A program made the position numbers and the translations under genes. Below the pieces are notes generated by a model. That model was not told the DNA's origin. It saw only the letters and a program-made list of their open reading frames with translations, and did no database searches. A stretch of DNA of 25,000 nt from Owenia fusiformis (Eukaryota; Annelida; Polychaeta; Sabellida; Oweniidae): positions 1 to 25,000 of the forward strand of contig CAIIXF020000139.1 of assembly GCA_903813345.2 (NCBI GenBank). Reading direction: 5' to 3'. Below, piece after piece: positions 11,466 through 19,221 of the stretch; positions within the stretch are counted from its first letter, which is position 1; every line of letters starts with the position of its first letter.

Positions 11466-12124
11466 TAGGTCACATGGTTACTGATATAACTGGTCAAAGG
11501 TTACTGATAATTGATAAGAGAGAGATAATAAACTGATAAGACAGTGAAAAAGATAACTACCATGGTTTCTGATATAACTGGTCAAAGGTTACTGATAACT
11601 AATAAGAGAGAGCTCAATTGATAAGATAATCAAACAAACACTGTTAAGGTAACCTGGTGACTATGTGATAAGCTATCTTGTCTACTTCATGGATGTTTCA
11701 TTGTTATAGGTCAAAGGTGGATAACAAACTGATAAAACAGTGAAAAAGATAAGACGATGCACCGGAAGTGGAAGTGACGTCATAGGTCACATGGTTACTG
11801 ATATAACTGGTCAAAGGTTACTGATAATTGATAAGAGAGAGATAATAAACTGATAAGACAGTGAAAAAGATAACTACCATGGTTTCTGATATAACTGGTC
11901 AAAGGTTACTGATAACTAATAAGAGAAAGCTCAATTGGTAAGATAATCAAACAAACACTGTTAAGGTAACCTGGTGACTATGTGATAAGCTATCTTGTCT
12001 ACTTCATGGATGTTTCATTGTTATAGGTCAAAGGTGGATAACAAACTGATAAAACAGTAAAAAATATAAGACGATGCACCGGAAGTGGAAGTGACGTCAT
12101 AGGTCACATGGTTACTGATATAAC

Positions 12125-12132
12125 TGGTCAAA
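12125..12132. repeat. 8-bp target-site duplication of the nested MITE, left copy
   Basis: TGGTCAAA directly precedes GGGTCGCGAG, and TGGTCAAA is repeated at 13034-13041 directly after CTCGCGACCC. The uninterrupted sibling repeats contain a single TGGTCAAA at this position, which confirms it as a duplication. Confidence 0.85.
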
Positions 12133-13033
12133 GGGTCGCGAGTAAATCTCAGGCACAACATGGAAATCTGAAATTATAGAGGGCGCAAATCCAAGTGCAC
12201 TTGTACTGGAAGTCTGTCTAAATATGGCTGGACTACACAAATTCGACCTACTTTTGTACCACGTGATGTGTTTTAGCCAATAGCCGAGGGGCTGCTAGAT
12301 GTCTGTCAAGTTACAGTATTTATGTCTCAAATAAAAATGCATTATATCTCATCTTATATTGGACTTTTAAGTTACAATATTGAACCCATTAACAGCACAC
12401 TAAGTGATTGTTCCCGATCCAAAAATTTCTTCTGAGCCCTTGGTGTTCTTAATTCTAAGTGATTAATCTTGATCCTAGGTGATTGTTATTGATCTTAAGT
12501 GATAATGTTTTTGATCCTTAGAAATATCCTCATGATCTTGATCTTTGGTATCTGTCTTGATCCTTAGGGATTGGGTCGATCCTAAACAATTTTACAGGTG
12601 ATTGTTCTTAATCTTAAGTGATTGTTTTTATTACTTTAAATTTTTCTTGACTCTTCTGGGCAATTGTTTGGTTGTGATTCTTAATATTTTGTTTTGATAC
12701 TGTGATTGTACTCAATTGTTCTAATCTTAGTTGATTGTCCCTGGTTTAGGTGATTGTTCCTGATCATAAGTGATTTACCTTGATCCTTGATATTTTTTCT
12801 TTACTAAGCTCGGTCAGTACGTGGTTGATTGTTTTAGATCATATTAATTGGTCCTTATGTGATTTGTGATCGTGCTGGTCAAATGTGGTTGTACAATGTA
12901 CAATAGACTATAATATACTAGTATTGTCCAAAATTTCCCGGGAAATCTCATTTCATTTCGCCGTGTGTAAAATGAATATGCGCCCTCTATGATTTCAGAT
13001 TTCCATGTCGTGCCTGAGATTTACTCGCGACCC
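12133..13033. mobile_element. 901-bp MITE nested in the left TIR
   Basis: The terminal inverted repeats run about 55 bp, from GGGTCGCGAGTAAATCTCAG at 12133 inward to GAGGGCGCA, with two visible mismatches between arms. Flanking 8-bp duplications (TGGTCAAA) point to the hAT or Merlin superfamilies; a terminus beginning GGG fits Merlin somewhat better, but no transposase is present to decide. The inside contains a degenerate minisatellite of about 20-bp units. It is absent from the matching place in the right TIR, so it inserted after the arms were last equalised. Confidence 0.85.
12395..12850. repeat. Degenerate 20-bp minisatellite inside the nested MITE
   Basis: Variants of TGATCCTAAGTGATTGTT recur through this stretch. 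The clearest tandem pair is TGATTAATCTTGATCCTAGG and TGATTGTTATTGATCTTAAG near 12461-12500, giving a 20-bp period. The copies become irregular to the right. This forms most of the MITE's body. Confidence 0.6.
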
Positions 13034-13403
13034 TGGTCAAAGGTTACTGTAATTGATAAGAGAAAGATAATAAACTGATAAGACAGTGAAAAAGATAACT
13101 ACCATGGTTTCTGTTATAACTGGACAAAGGTTACTGATAATTGATAAAAGAACATAGGTTTGAGTTCTATGCCCAATGCACAGAAATGATGTCATAGGTC
13201 ACATGGTTACTGATATAAATGGTCAAAGGTTACTGATAACTGATAAGAGAGAGCTCAATTGATAAGATAATCAAACAAACACTGTTAAGGTAACCTGGTG
13301 ACTATGTGATAATGTATCTTGTCTACTTCATGGATGTTTCATTGTTATAGGTCAAAGGTGGATAACAAACTGATAAAACAGTAAAAAAGATAACTGCAGA
13401 ACC

Positions 13404-13641
13404 ATTTCAACCAAACAGGTTTTAATTTGCAGAATTATGTTAACCAATCAGAGTACAGTATATTTTAACCAACCAGGTTTCGAGATGCAGAATCGTTTTA
13501 CCCAATAAGGAACAGAATGTTTGGATTCTTTTAACCAATCACAGTATAGTATGTCTTAACCAATCAGGTTTCGAGATGCAGAATCATTTTAACCAATAAG
13601 GGGACAGTATGTTTGGATTATTTTAACCAATCGAGGTACAG
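13404..13641 (+). promoter_or_regulatory. CCAAT-box array at the inner edge of the left TIR
   Basis: The motif TTAACCAATCAGG and close variants occur about seven times (for example starting near 13441, 13466, 13533, 13557, 13589 and 13624), mixed with GTTTCGAGATGCAGAATC. A 91-bp segment is duplicated (GGTTTCGAGATGCAG at 13476 and 13567). CCAAT is the NF-Y site in animals, and the array lies between the TIR body and the genes. A promoter or enhancer role is inferred. Confidence 0.5.
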
Positions 13642-13760
13642 GCAAGTGCAGGCTTCCACTTCCACTGCCACTGACATGACTGGACAAAGGTAACTGATAA
13701 TTGTTAAGAGAGGGGTCAACTTATAAGATAATCCCAGCTCAGTGAAAACATTGACATACA

Positions 13761-14487
13761 ATGCTAATTGCTATGCTTCATGCTATGCTGTATGTTATGC
13801 AACATGCTATGCTAAATGCTATTCTAATGCTATTCTATTCTACATGCTATGCTACATGTTACATGCTGTACAATGCTACGTGTTATGCTGGTTATTCCAC
13901 ATGCTATACTACATGCTACATGCTATACTATGCTACATGCTATGCTATGCTACATGCTATGCTATGCTACATGCTATGCTATGCTACATACTATGATATG
14001 CTACATGCTATGTTATGCTACATGCTATGCTACATGTTATGCTATGCTACATGCTAAGCTATGCTACATGCTATGCTACATGCTATGTTATGCTACATGC
14101 TATGCTATGCTACATGTTATGCTATGCTACATGTTAAGCTATGCTACATGCTATGTTATGCTACATGCTATGCTATGCTTCATGTTATGCTATGCTACAT
14201 GCTAAGCTATGCTACATGCTATGCTACATGCTATGTATGCTACATGCTATGCTATGCTATATGTTATGCTATGCTACATGCTATGCTATGCTATGCTACA
14301 TGTTACATGTTATGCTACATGTGAAATGCTATACTATGCTACATGCTATGCTATGCTACATGCTATGCTATGCTACATACTATGCTATTCTACATGCTAT
14401 GTTATGCTTCATGCTATGCTATGCTACATGCTAAGCTATGCTACATGTTATGCTACATTTGACATGCTATACTATGCTCATGCTATC
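13761..14487 (+). repeat. CTATG/CTACATG satellite
   Basis: About 730 bp made almost entirely of the 5-mer CTATG and the 7-mer CTACATG, most often combined as 12- or 17-bp units such as CTATGCTATGCTACATG. The unit contains no TAA, TAG or TGA on the plus strand in any frame, so it creates long overlapping open frames of Met/Leu/Cys/Tyr/His/Ala that should not be taken for genes. It lies between the left TIR and the ATPase promoter. It is most diverged at its left edge. Confidence 0.9.
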
Positions 14488-14518
14488 CCATAATGCAATG
14501 CGTTTTACTAGATTATGG

Positions 14519-14526
14519 TATATAAC
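14519..14526 (+). promoter_or_regulatory. Candidate TATA box for the ATPase gene
   Basis: TATATAAC lies 37 bp before the ATG at 14563, just after the satellite ends. The position would give a very short leader. There is no experimental support in the sequence itself. Confidence 0.4.
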
Positions 14527-14562
14527 TGGCTTAACTGTATAAGTTATTCATATTTCTAAAAG

Positions 14563-16089
14563 ATGTCAAAGAGTGATCACACATGTTCTTGCGGAAGGAC
14601 TTACAGTCATTGTTCTAGTCTGTATCGACACAAAAAGACCACTTGTCAACCATCTGAAATGCATCAGGAACATTGCATGAATCTTGGAGGTGGTGTTGTC
14701 CTGCAACATCCCTTCACAATGATGGTATGTGGACCCACAGGGTGTGGAAAGAGCACATATGTCAAGGAAGTAATCAATCAGGCTGACATTATGATCAGAC
14801 CAGCTCCTCAGATAATTATTTGGTATTTTTCTGAGTGGCAGCCGTTATACATAGAAATAAAAACACAGCATCCCTTAGTTGAATTTGTGATGGGATTGCC
14901 ATCAGACTTTGACACAATGGAGCCTTCTGTGAATAATTTGGTAATCATTGATGACATGATGACTGATGCTACAAGAGCCAAGACAGTGTCAGAGCTTTTC
15001 ACCAGAGGTTCACATCACCGAAATATTAGTGTCATATGTATTCTACAAAATTTGTTTTATCGTGGGCGTGAAAATCGTACAATGAGTCTCAACAGTCACT
15101 ATATTAATCTGTTTAAAAATCCCCGGGACAAGCAGCAGATTTTTCACTTGGCTCGTCAAATGTATCCAGGAAATCCTGAAAAGCTTTTGAAGGTCTATCA
15201 CAAAGCTACTGCTCAACCATACGGCCATCTATTGGTTGATTTAAAACAAGAGACTCCTGAGAGTGATAGACTAAAGGGAAGTGAAGAAATTAAAGAAATA
15301 CACCTCTCAACACAGATACAGTCAAAACCATATGTACCTACTTTGACTACCCAACGTTCAAGATTAGATGCTGAAACTCCTGCTTGTGGAATCGTCCAAT
15401 CTGCTATAAATACCCAAACATTTACCCCATGTCAACAGTATACACCAGGACTGGCCATGGCAGAGGAGAGCTGGAAACACGGTCTTAAGCACTTTCCCCA
15501 TTGTCTAGACTGTGGTCTGGTCTTTATGACACCAACAGATGTGACCAATCACAGAAAACGTACACGATGTGTAGAGGAAGATGACAGTGATGTTGAAGAG
15601 CCTTCAAAGAAAAAAATTCTTCTGCATGATGTCAGAGAAAATAAAACATTGTTGGAGATGAGAAACAAGATTTATAATTATTTTGATAAAGAGTTCAACA
15701 GGCTGGTGTCAAAATACCAAGACAGAGGACTGGGTGAAAAAGAATCCATTGAAAAGGCCAAACTAAAGTTATTACCAGAAGTTAAAGCCCGTTTTCTAAG
15801 GCAGTATGGACAGCTTCTATATCAGATCATAGACTTGCAAAAATTGGATATTCATGACACTATTACGGAAGTTGTCGAATCATTGGTAAACAATGGTTTT
15901 TCCTTTGACAGAGCTATCCAAAAAGCCATGTCCCGATTTTCACGTCTGGCAGATGAGCTTTTTGATCATGATGAGGATTATACAAAGGAAGGAAGCAATA
16001 ATGATGATGGTTCTACTTATAACAGTGACGATGCAAGCGAGAATGAAGATGGCACTGATGATGCTGATGATAATGCTAACACAGCATAA
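14563..16089 (+). CDS. Polinton-type DNA-packaging ATPase fused to zinc-finger and helical domains (508 aa)
   Basis: In Polintons and related viruses this ATPase pumps the genome into the capsid. The N-terminus has a C2HC zinc-finger-like motif (C8, C10, H23, C28). The ATPase follows at about 45-240: Walker A GPTGCGKST (57-65), the YFSEWQPLY segment (88-96), Walker B NLVIIDDMM (125-133), GSHHRNISVI (149-158) followed by the sensor-like LQN (161-163), FKNPRD (184-189) and ARQMYPG (197-203). These match A32/FtsK-HerA-type packaging ATPases of Maverick/Polinton elements. A second finger (C314, C317, H330, C336) follows. Next come a charged helical domain (about 358-466) and an Asp/Glu-rich tail (467-504). 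Family members that I recall often carry the finger-plus-helix part as a separate protein, so this looks like a fusion. The ATG is preceded by an in-frame TAA at 14557-14559 and has A at -3. The frame is intact. Confidence 0.88.
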   Translation: MSKSDHTCSCGRTYSHCSSLYRHKKTTCQPSEMHQEHCMNLGGGVVLQHPFTMMVCGPTGCGKSTYVKEVINQADIMIRPAPQIIIWYFSEWQPLYIEIKTQHPLVEFVMGLPSDFDTMEPSVNNLVIIDDMMTDATRAKTVSELFTRGSHHRNISVICILQNLFYRGRENRTMSLNSHYINLFKNPRDKQQIFHLARQMYPGNPEKLLKVYHKATAQPYGHLLVDLKQETPESDRLKGSEEIKEIHLSTQIQSKPYVPTLTTQRSRLDAETPACGIVQSAINTQTFTPCQQYTPGLAMAEESWKHGLKHFPHCLDCGLVFMTPTDVTNHRKRTRCVEEDDSDVEEPSKKKILLHDVRENKTLLEMRNKIYNYFDKEFNRLVSKYQDRGLGEKESIEKAKLKLLPEVKARFLRQYGQLLYQIIDLQKLDIHDTITEVVESLVNNGFSFDRAIQKAMSRFSRLADELFDHDEDYTKEGSNNDDGSTYNSDDASENEDGTDDADDNANTA

Positions 16090-16194
16090 CACCCCTCTTA
16101 CTTGGACTGCTCTGAAATGACTTAAATACATTAAACAACATATTATTTTAATCATTTCAAAGCTAGCACCCATCGTGAACACTTCGAAAAAACC

Positions 16195-16539
16195 ATGCCA
16201 AAGCTAGTGCCTTATGTGGATGATCCGAAAGTGTGGAAGAAATTCATTAGAGCTCAGGTGGAAGGGCGTGTCATAGAGCAACCTGGTTATGGAAGAAGGG
16301 GAAGAGTCAAGTGGATACCAGTCAACTCCATCAGAGAACCAGTTATACAATCAGTCACTTCTACTGAGGCAGCAGTGCAACGGGCCAAGGCTGAGATCAA
16401 AAGACAACAAAATGAACACAAAAAACGGCAAATCCCCCCTAAACGACAATACAAGATGATAAAAGCCATTGACCAGGTCAAAGGCAAGAAGCGGGTGATT
16501 TCGACACCTCCTGGAATCAGAGACAGCAATAAAAATTAA
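16195..16539 (+). CDS. Small, highly basic protein of the mini-Polinton (114 aa)
   Basis: The gene starts 105 bp after the ATPase stop on the same strand, with A at -3 of its ATG. It opens MPKLVPYVDDPKVWKKFI, a proline/aromatic segment followed by DPxxW. A YGRRGR patch sits at 32-37, and a long Lys/Arg-rich helix-prone region runs at about 58-100. I count 28 Lys/Arg against 10 Asp/Glu, so the protein is strongly positive. There is no signal peptide, membrane segment or catalytic motif. Its position beside a packaging ATPase and its charge suggest a DNA-binding or minor virion (core-like) protein; this is inference. Similar N-termini occur, from memory, in Polinton-like elements of other invertebrates, but I cannot name the family. 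A poly(A) signal overlaps its stop codon. Confidence 0.65.
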   Translation: MPKLVPYVDDPKVWKKFIRAQVEGRVIEQPGYGRRGRVKWIPVNSIREPVIQSVTSTEAAVQRAKAEIKRQQNEHKKRQIPPKRQYKMIKAIDQVKGKKRVISTPPGIRDSNKN

Positions 16540-16544
16540 ATAAA
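16539..16544 (+). terminator. Poly(A) signal after the basic-protein gene
   Basis: AATAAA begins on the last base of the TAA stop codon. Another AATAAA at 16528-16533 lies within the end of the coding sequence, and further copies follow at 16645-16650 and 16743-16748. These fit 3' end formation for this gene, or for a shared transcript with the ATPase gene, which has no clear AATAAA of its own in the 105-bp gap. Confidence 0.55.
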
Positions 16545-17002
16545 GAGTGACTGACATTGCACTATAAGTTGACTGAAATTAGTAAATACTGCATAAATCT
16601 TAACAATAATCACAATGAATGTCATCGTGAATCCAACTTATAGTAATAAAATATAATGATGTAGAAAATGTATAATGTTTCTGTTCGTTTGCACATCCAC
16701 TGTGCTAAGGTGAAACTATTGTAAAAGTGTTAATGTTTATATAATAAAATTTTAAATAATGAAACGTCTGATGCCTAGAGGTATGATAATTAGTATTCCA
16801 ACAGCATGTGGAGATACCGTATCTGTTATCTGTTATTAAGTAAATATGGTTCTGTAAGTTATAAAATTATGTCAACAAACGTTGACCTTTGATCACTGCT
16901 CTTTCTTGTTATAAAGCTACAAAACTGGTTTGAACCAGTAACATAAGTGGAACATTTTTCTGATTCATTGATTTTGCTGCTTTCTAATTAGATGAAAATA
17001 TA
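16545..17002. other. AT-rich non-coding interior of the element
   Basis: No open frame of note is seen between the last gene and the right TIR. Two further AATAAA motifs are present (16645 and 16743). This is where deleted Polinton genes would be expected, but no remnant of polymerase, integrase, protease or capsid sequence was recognised. Confidence 0.6.
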
Positions 17003-17150
17003 CTGCAACCCGATTGGTTAAAATAGTCCATAAATACTGTTTCCTGATTGGTTAAATTGATTCTGCATCTCGAAACCTGATTGGTTAAAATATACTGTAC
17101 TCTGATTGGTTAAAATAATTCTGCAAGTTTAAACCTTTTTGGTTGAAATG
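17003..17150 (-). promoter_or_regulatory. CCAAT-box array at the inner edge of the right TIR
   Basis: ATTGGTTAAA-type motifs (CCAAT on the minus strand) begin at about 17012, 17046, 17079 and 17104, with a weaker TTTTTGGTTGA near 17134. The spacings are 34, 33, 25 and about 33 bp, near three helical turns. This is the undisturbed counterpart of the left array, without the 91-bp duplication. Confidence 0.5.
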
Positions 17151-18276
17151 GTTCTGCAGTTATCTTTTTTACTGTTTTATCAGTTTGTTATCCACCTTTG
17201 ACCTATAACAATGAAACATCCATGAACTAGACAAGATAGCTTATCACATAGTCACCAGGTTACCTTAACAGTGTTTGTTTGATTATCTTATCAATTGAGC
17301 TCTCTCTTATTAGTTATCAGTAACCTTTGACCAGTTATATCAGAAACCATGGTAGTTATCTTTTTCACTGTCTTATCAGTTTATTATCTCTCTCTTATCA
17401 ATTGTCAGTAACCTTTGACCAGTTATATCAGTAACCATGTGACCTATGACATCATTTCTGTGCATTGGGCATAGAACTCAAACCTATGTTCTTTTATCAA
17501 TTATCAGTAACCTTTGTCCAGTTATATCAGAAACCATGGTAGTTATCTTTTTCACTGTTTTATCAGTTTATTATCTCTCTCTTATCAATTACAGTAACCT
17601 TTGACCAGTTATATCAGTAACCATGTGACCTATGACGTCACTTCCACTTCCGGTGCATCGTCTTATCTTTTTTACTGTTTTATCAGTTTGTTATCCACCT
17701 TTGACCAATAACAATGAAACATCCATGAAGTAGACAAGATAGCTTATCACATAGTCACCAGGTTACCTTAACAGTGTTTGTTTGATTATCTTATCAATTG
17801 AGCTCTCTCTTATTAGTTATCAGTAACCTTCAGACCTTTGACCAGTTATATCAGAAACCATGGTAGTTATCTTTTTCACTGTCTTATCAGTTTATTATCT
17901 CTCTCTCTTATCAATTATCAGTAACCTTTGACCAGTTATATCAGTAACCATGTGACCTATGACGTCACTTCCACTTCCGGTGCATCGTCTTATCTTTTTC
18001 ACTGTTTTATCAGTTTGTTATCCACCTTTGACCTATAACAATGAAACATCCATGAAGTAGACAAGATAGCTTATCACATAGTCACCAGGTTACCTTAACA
18101 GTGTTTGTTTGATTATCTTATCAATTGAGCTCTCTCTTATTAGTTATCAGTAACCTTTGACCAGTTATATCAGAAACCATGGTAGTTATCTTTTTCACTG
18201 TCTTATCAGTTTATTATCTCTCTCTTATCAATTATCAGTAACCTTTGACCAGTTATATCAGTAACCATGTGACCTA

Positions 18277-18357
18277 TGACGTCACTTCCACTTCCAGTGC
18301 ATCATCTTACCACGTGATCTATGACGTCACTTCCGGTGCATATGGCATATGACGTCA
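18277..18357 (-). promoter_or_regulatory. CRE / ETS-CRE / E-box cluster in the right TIR tip
   Basis: Mirror image of the left cluster, with TGACGTCA at 18277-18284, 18322-18329 and 18350-18357. The ETS-CRE composite is on the minus strand at about 18322-18337, and CACGTG is at about 18311-18316. Both ends of the element therefore carry the same putative control region, reading inward. Confidence 0.55.
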
Positions 18358-18425
18358 CGTCCGGTGCACCATGGTGCACAAGTACCGGTGCCGGTTGTAG
18401 GTCGAAAGGCCCGCCGTATACTACT

Positions 18426-18431
18426 GGTATG
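18426..18431. repeat. Right 6-bp target-site duplication (GGTATG)
   Basis: Identical to 11311-11316 and directly adjacent to the last base of the right TIR (GTATACTACT). Confidence 0.9.
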
Positions 18432-18513
18432 TAATAAAATGTCAAAAGGTGGCAAAAAATGAAAAATTCTCTGGTTTCATGCCAATTTTAGAGCCTGGGA
18501 TTCAAGAGGTTAA

Positions 18514-19051
18514 GAGGTGTTCATACATGAACAGATTTCAGAGATTGCCAAAGGTAGAGATGGTAGAATCACTCAAGTGAATATTTTTTTTATCTAATAT
18601 AAGAACTAAAAAATGTGTTTGCCCTTCAGATTGAGATTTGAGATCCAGTTTTATATAACAGTCTCAAGAACATATGGAATGCATCATCACTTTGATTTCC
18701 AGCTTTAAGAAAAATATATGATATTAATCAGATCCATATACCTAACAGTTTCCAAGGTTAAAAGTTTGGATGTGCCTGGGAATCTAAATGGGCAAGAGAC
18801 AACAAACTGAAAATTTAGCCTGTTGTGAATAAGCTTTTGGCCATTTGATCAGACATATGAACATTTTGGGGGAAATGGGAAAAAACTTAACTTGGTCCTT
18901 ATCATCAATCAGGAAATAATATTTCTATTAGATTTGATAAACCCTGTATCCAAAACCTAGTAGATAACCGTAACGTTAACCAAAGCTACACCCATAATAT
19001 CACACACAATTTTAAAAATTTAATTTTGGAACAGAAAACCTGGTTCATACA
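18514..19051. other. Non-coding flank
   Basis: No gene is seen. The first 28 bases (GAGGTGTTCATACATGAACA and onward) may be a decayed right end of the pogo-like repeat whose left end is at 10918, but the match is weak. Confidence 0.4.
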
Positions 19052-19219
19052 CAGTAAAAGCTGTATAAAGTGAACACCTATGAAACCACAAAAAGTGTTC
19101 ACTGTAGGTTCACTACAGAGAGGGATTTTATGCAGAAGTCAATGTAAAATGTGTCTTAAAGTGGTGTTCACTAAACACAAGTATTTAAAGAGAAGTGTTT
19201 ACTAAGACAGGTGTTACTG
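19052..19219. mobile_element. Small pogo-like MITE (168 bp)
   Basis: The left end is CAGTAAAAGCTGTATAAAGT followed by GAACACC. The right end is the imperfect reverse complement, with GTTTACTAAGACAGGTGTTACTG followed by TA (19220-19221). Pogo/Tigger elements have CAGT ends and TA duplications; the left flank reads CA rather than TA, presumably mutated. The interior repeats GTTCACT motifs. No transposase is present. Confidence 0.55.
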
Positions 19220-19221
19220 TA

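Larger units (their letters stand above)
11447..13395 (+). repeat. 317-bp tandem repeats of the left TIR
   Basis: The marker GGAAGTGGAAGTGACGTCA starts at 11447, 11764 and 12081, an exact 317-bp period. The third unit is split by the nested MITE at 12133-13033 and continues at 13042; a further diverged unit starts near 13175. Each unit contains internal sub-repeats (GATATAACTGGTCAAAGGTT) and many GATAA motifs. Confidence 0.85.
11317..13641 (+). repeat. Left terminal inverted repeat (interrupted by a MITE)
   Basis: This arm is the inverted counterpart of 17003-18425. From the tip inward it contains about 130 bp of unique, palindrome-rich sequence, then 317-bp tandem units, then the CCAAT array. 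Relative to the right arm it carries the 901-bp MITE, an extra 91-bp duplication in the CCAAT region, and lacks a sub-repeat of about 97 bp present at about 17300-17410. The tip includes the perfect palindrome GTGCACCATGGTGCAC (11363-11378). A weak extra copy of the repeat continues past the boundary to about 13735. Confidence 0.9.
11317..18425 (+). mobile_element. Mini-Polinton: 7.1-kb Polinton/Maverick-like element
   Basis: The element starts AGTAGTATACGGCGGGCC and ends with the exact reverse complement. It is flanked by GGTATG on both sides and carries two intact genes on the plus strand: a packaging ATPase and a small basic protein. The terminal repeats are about 1.4 kb once a nested 901-bp MITE is discounted. 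Autonomous Polintons are usually 15-20 kb and also encode protein-primed DNA polymerase B, a retroviral-type integrase, a protease and capsid proteins; none is visible here. Intact frames, a perfect target duplication and outer TIR arms that match by eye over about 380 bp all indicate recent insertion. Movement presumably needs integrase and polymerase supplied in trans. The alternative, a small autonomous virus-like element with an unrecognised replication strategy, is less likely because no other long frame exists. Confidence 0.85.
17003..18425 (-). repeat. Right terminal inverted repeat
   Basis: The 1,423-bp inverted counterpart of the left arm. By eye the outer 380 bp match the left arm without mismatch. 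The marker CTTCCACTTCC occurs at 17641, 17968 and 18285, a 317-bp period with one 10-bp insertion (a small duplication near 17828-17838). CRE sites lie at 17633, 17960, 18277, 18322 and 18350. No MITE is inserted here. Confidence 0.9.
11102..18513. mobile_element. TTAA-flanked MITE split by the Polinton-like insertion
   Basis: TTAA (11102-11105) followed by CCTCTTGAATACCCAG (11106-11121) is mirrored by CTGGGATTCAAGAGG (18495-18509) followed by TTAA (18510-18513). Removing the element at 11317-18425 and one copy of its target duplication leaves a roughly 290-bp element with inverted ends and TTAA duplications. That is the pattern of piggyBac- or Kolobok-type MITEs. A perfect 16-bp palindrome, GTGACGGATCCGTCAC, lies at 11123-11138 just inside the left end. 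No coding sequence of its own is seen. Confidence 0.55.

Noticed and set aside
13742-14493. Several overlapping plus-strand open frames rich in Met, Leu, Cys, Tyr and His
   Set aside because: They are a by-product of the CTATG/CTACATG satellite, whose units contain no stop codon in any plus-strand frame.
14808-16557. Minus-strand and out-of-frame open frames within the two element genes
   Set aside because: They are shadows of the ATPase and basic-protein genes, without motifs of their own.
16545-17002. Possible remnant of Polinton polymerase, integrase or capsid genes
   Set aside because: Short AT-rich sequence with stops in all frames; no motif of these proteins could be seen.
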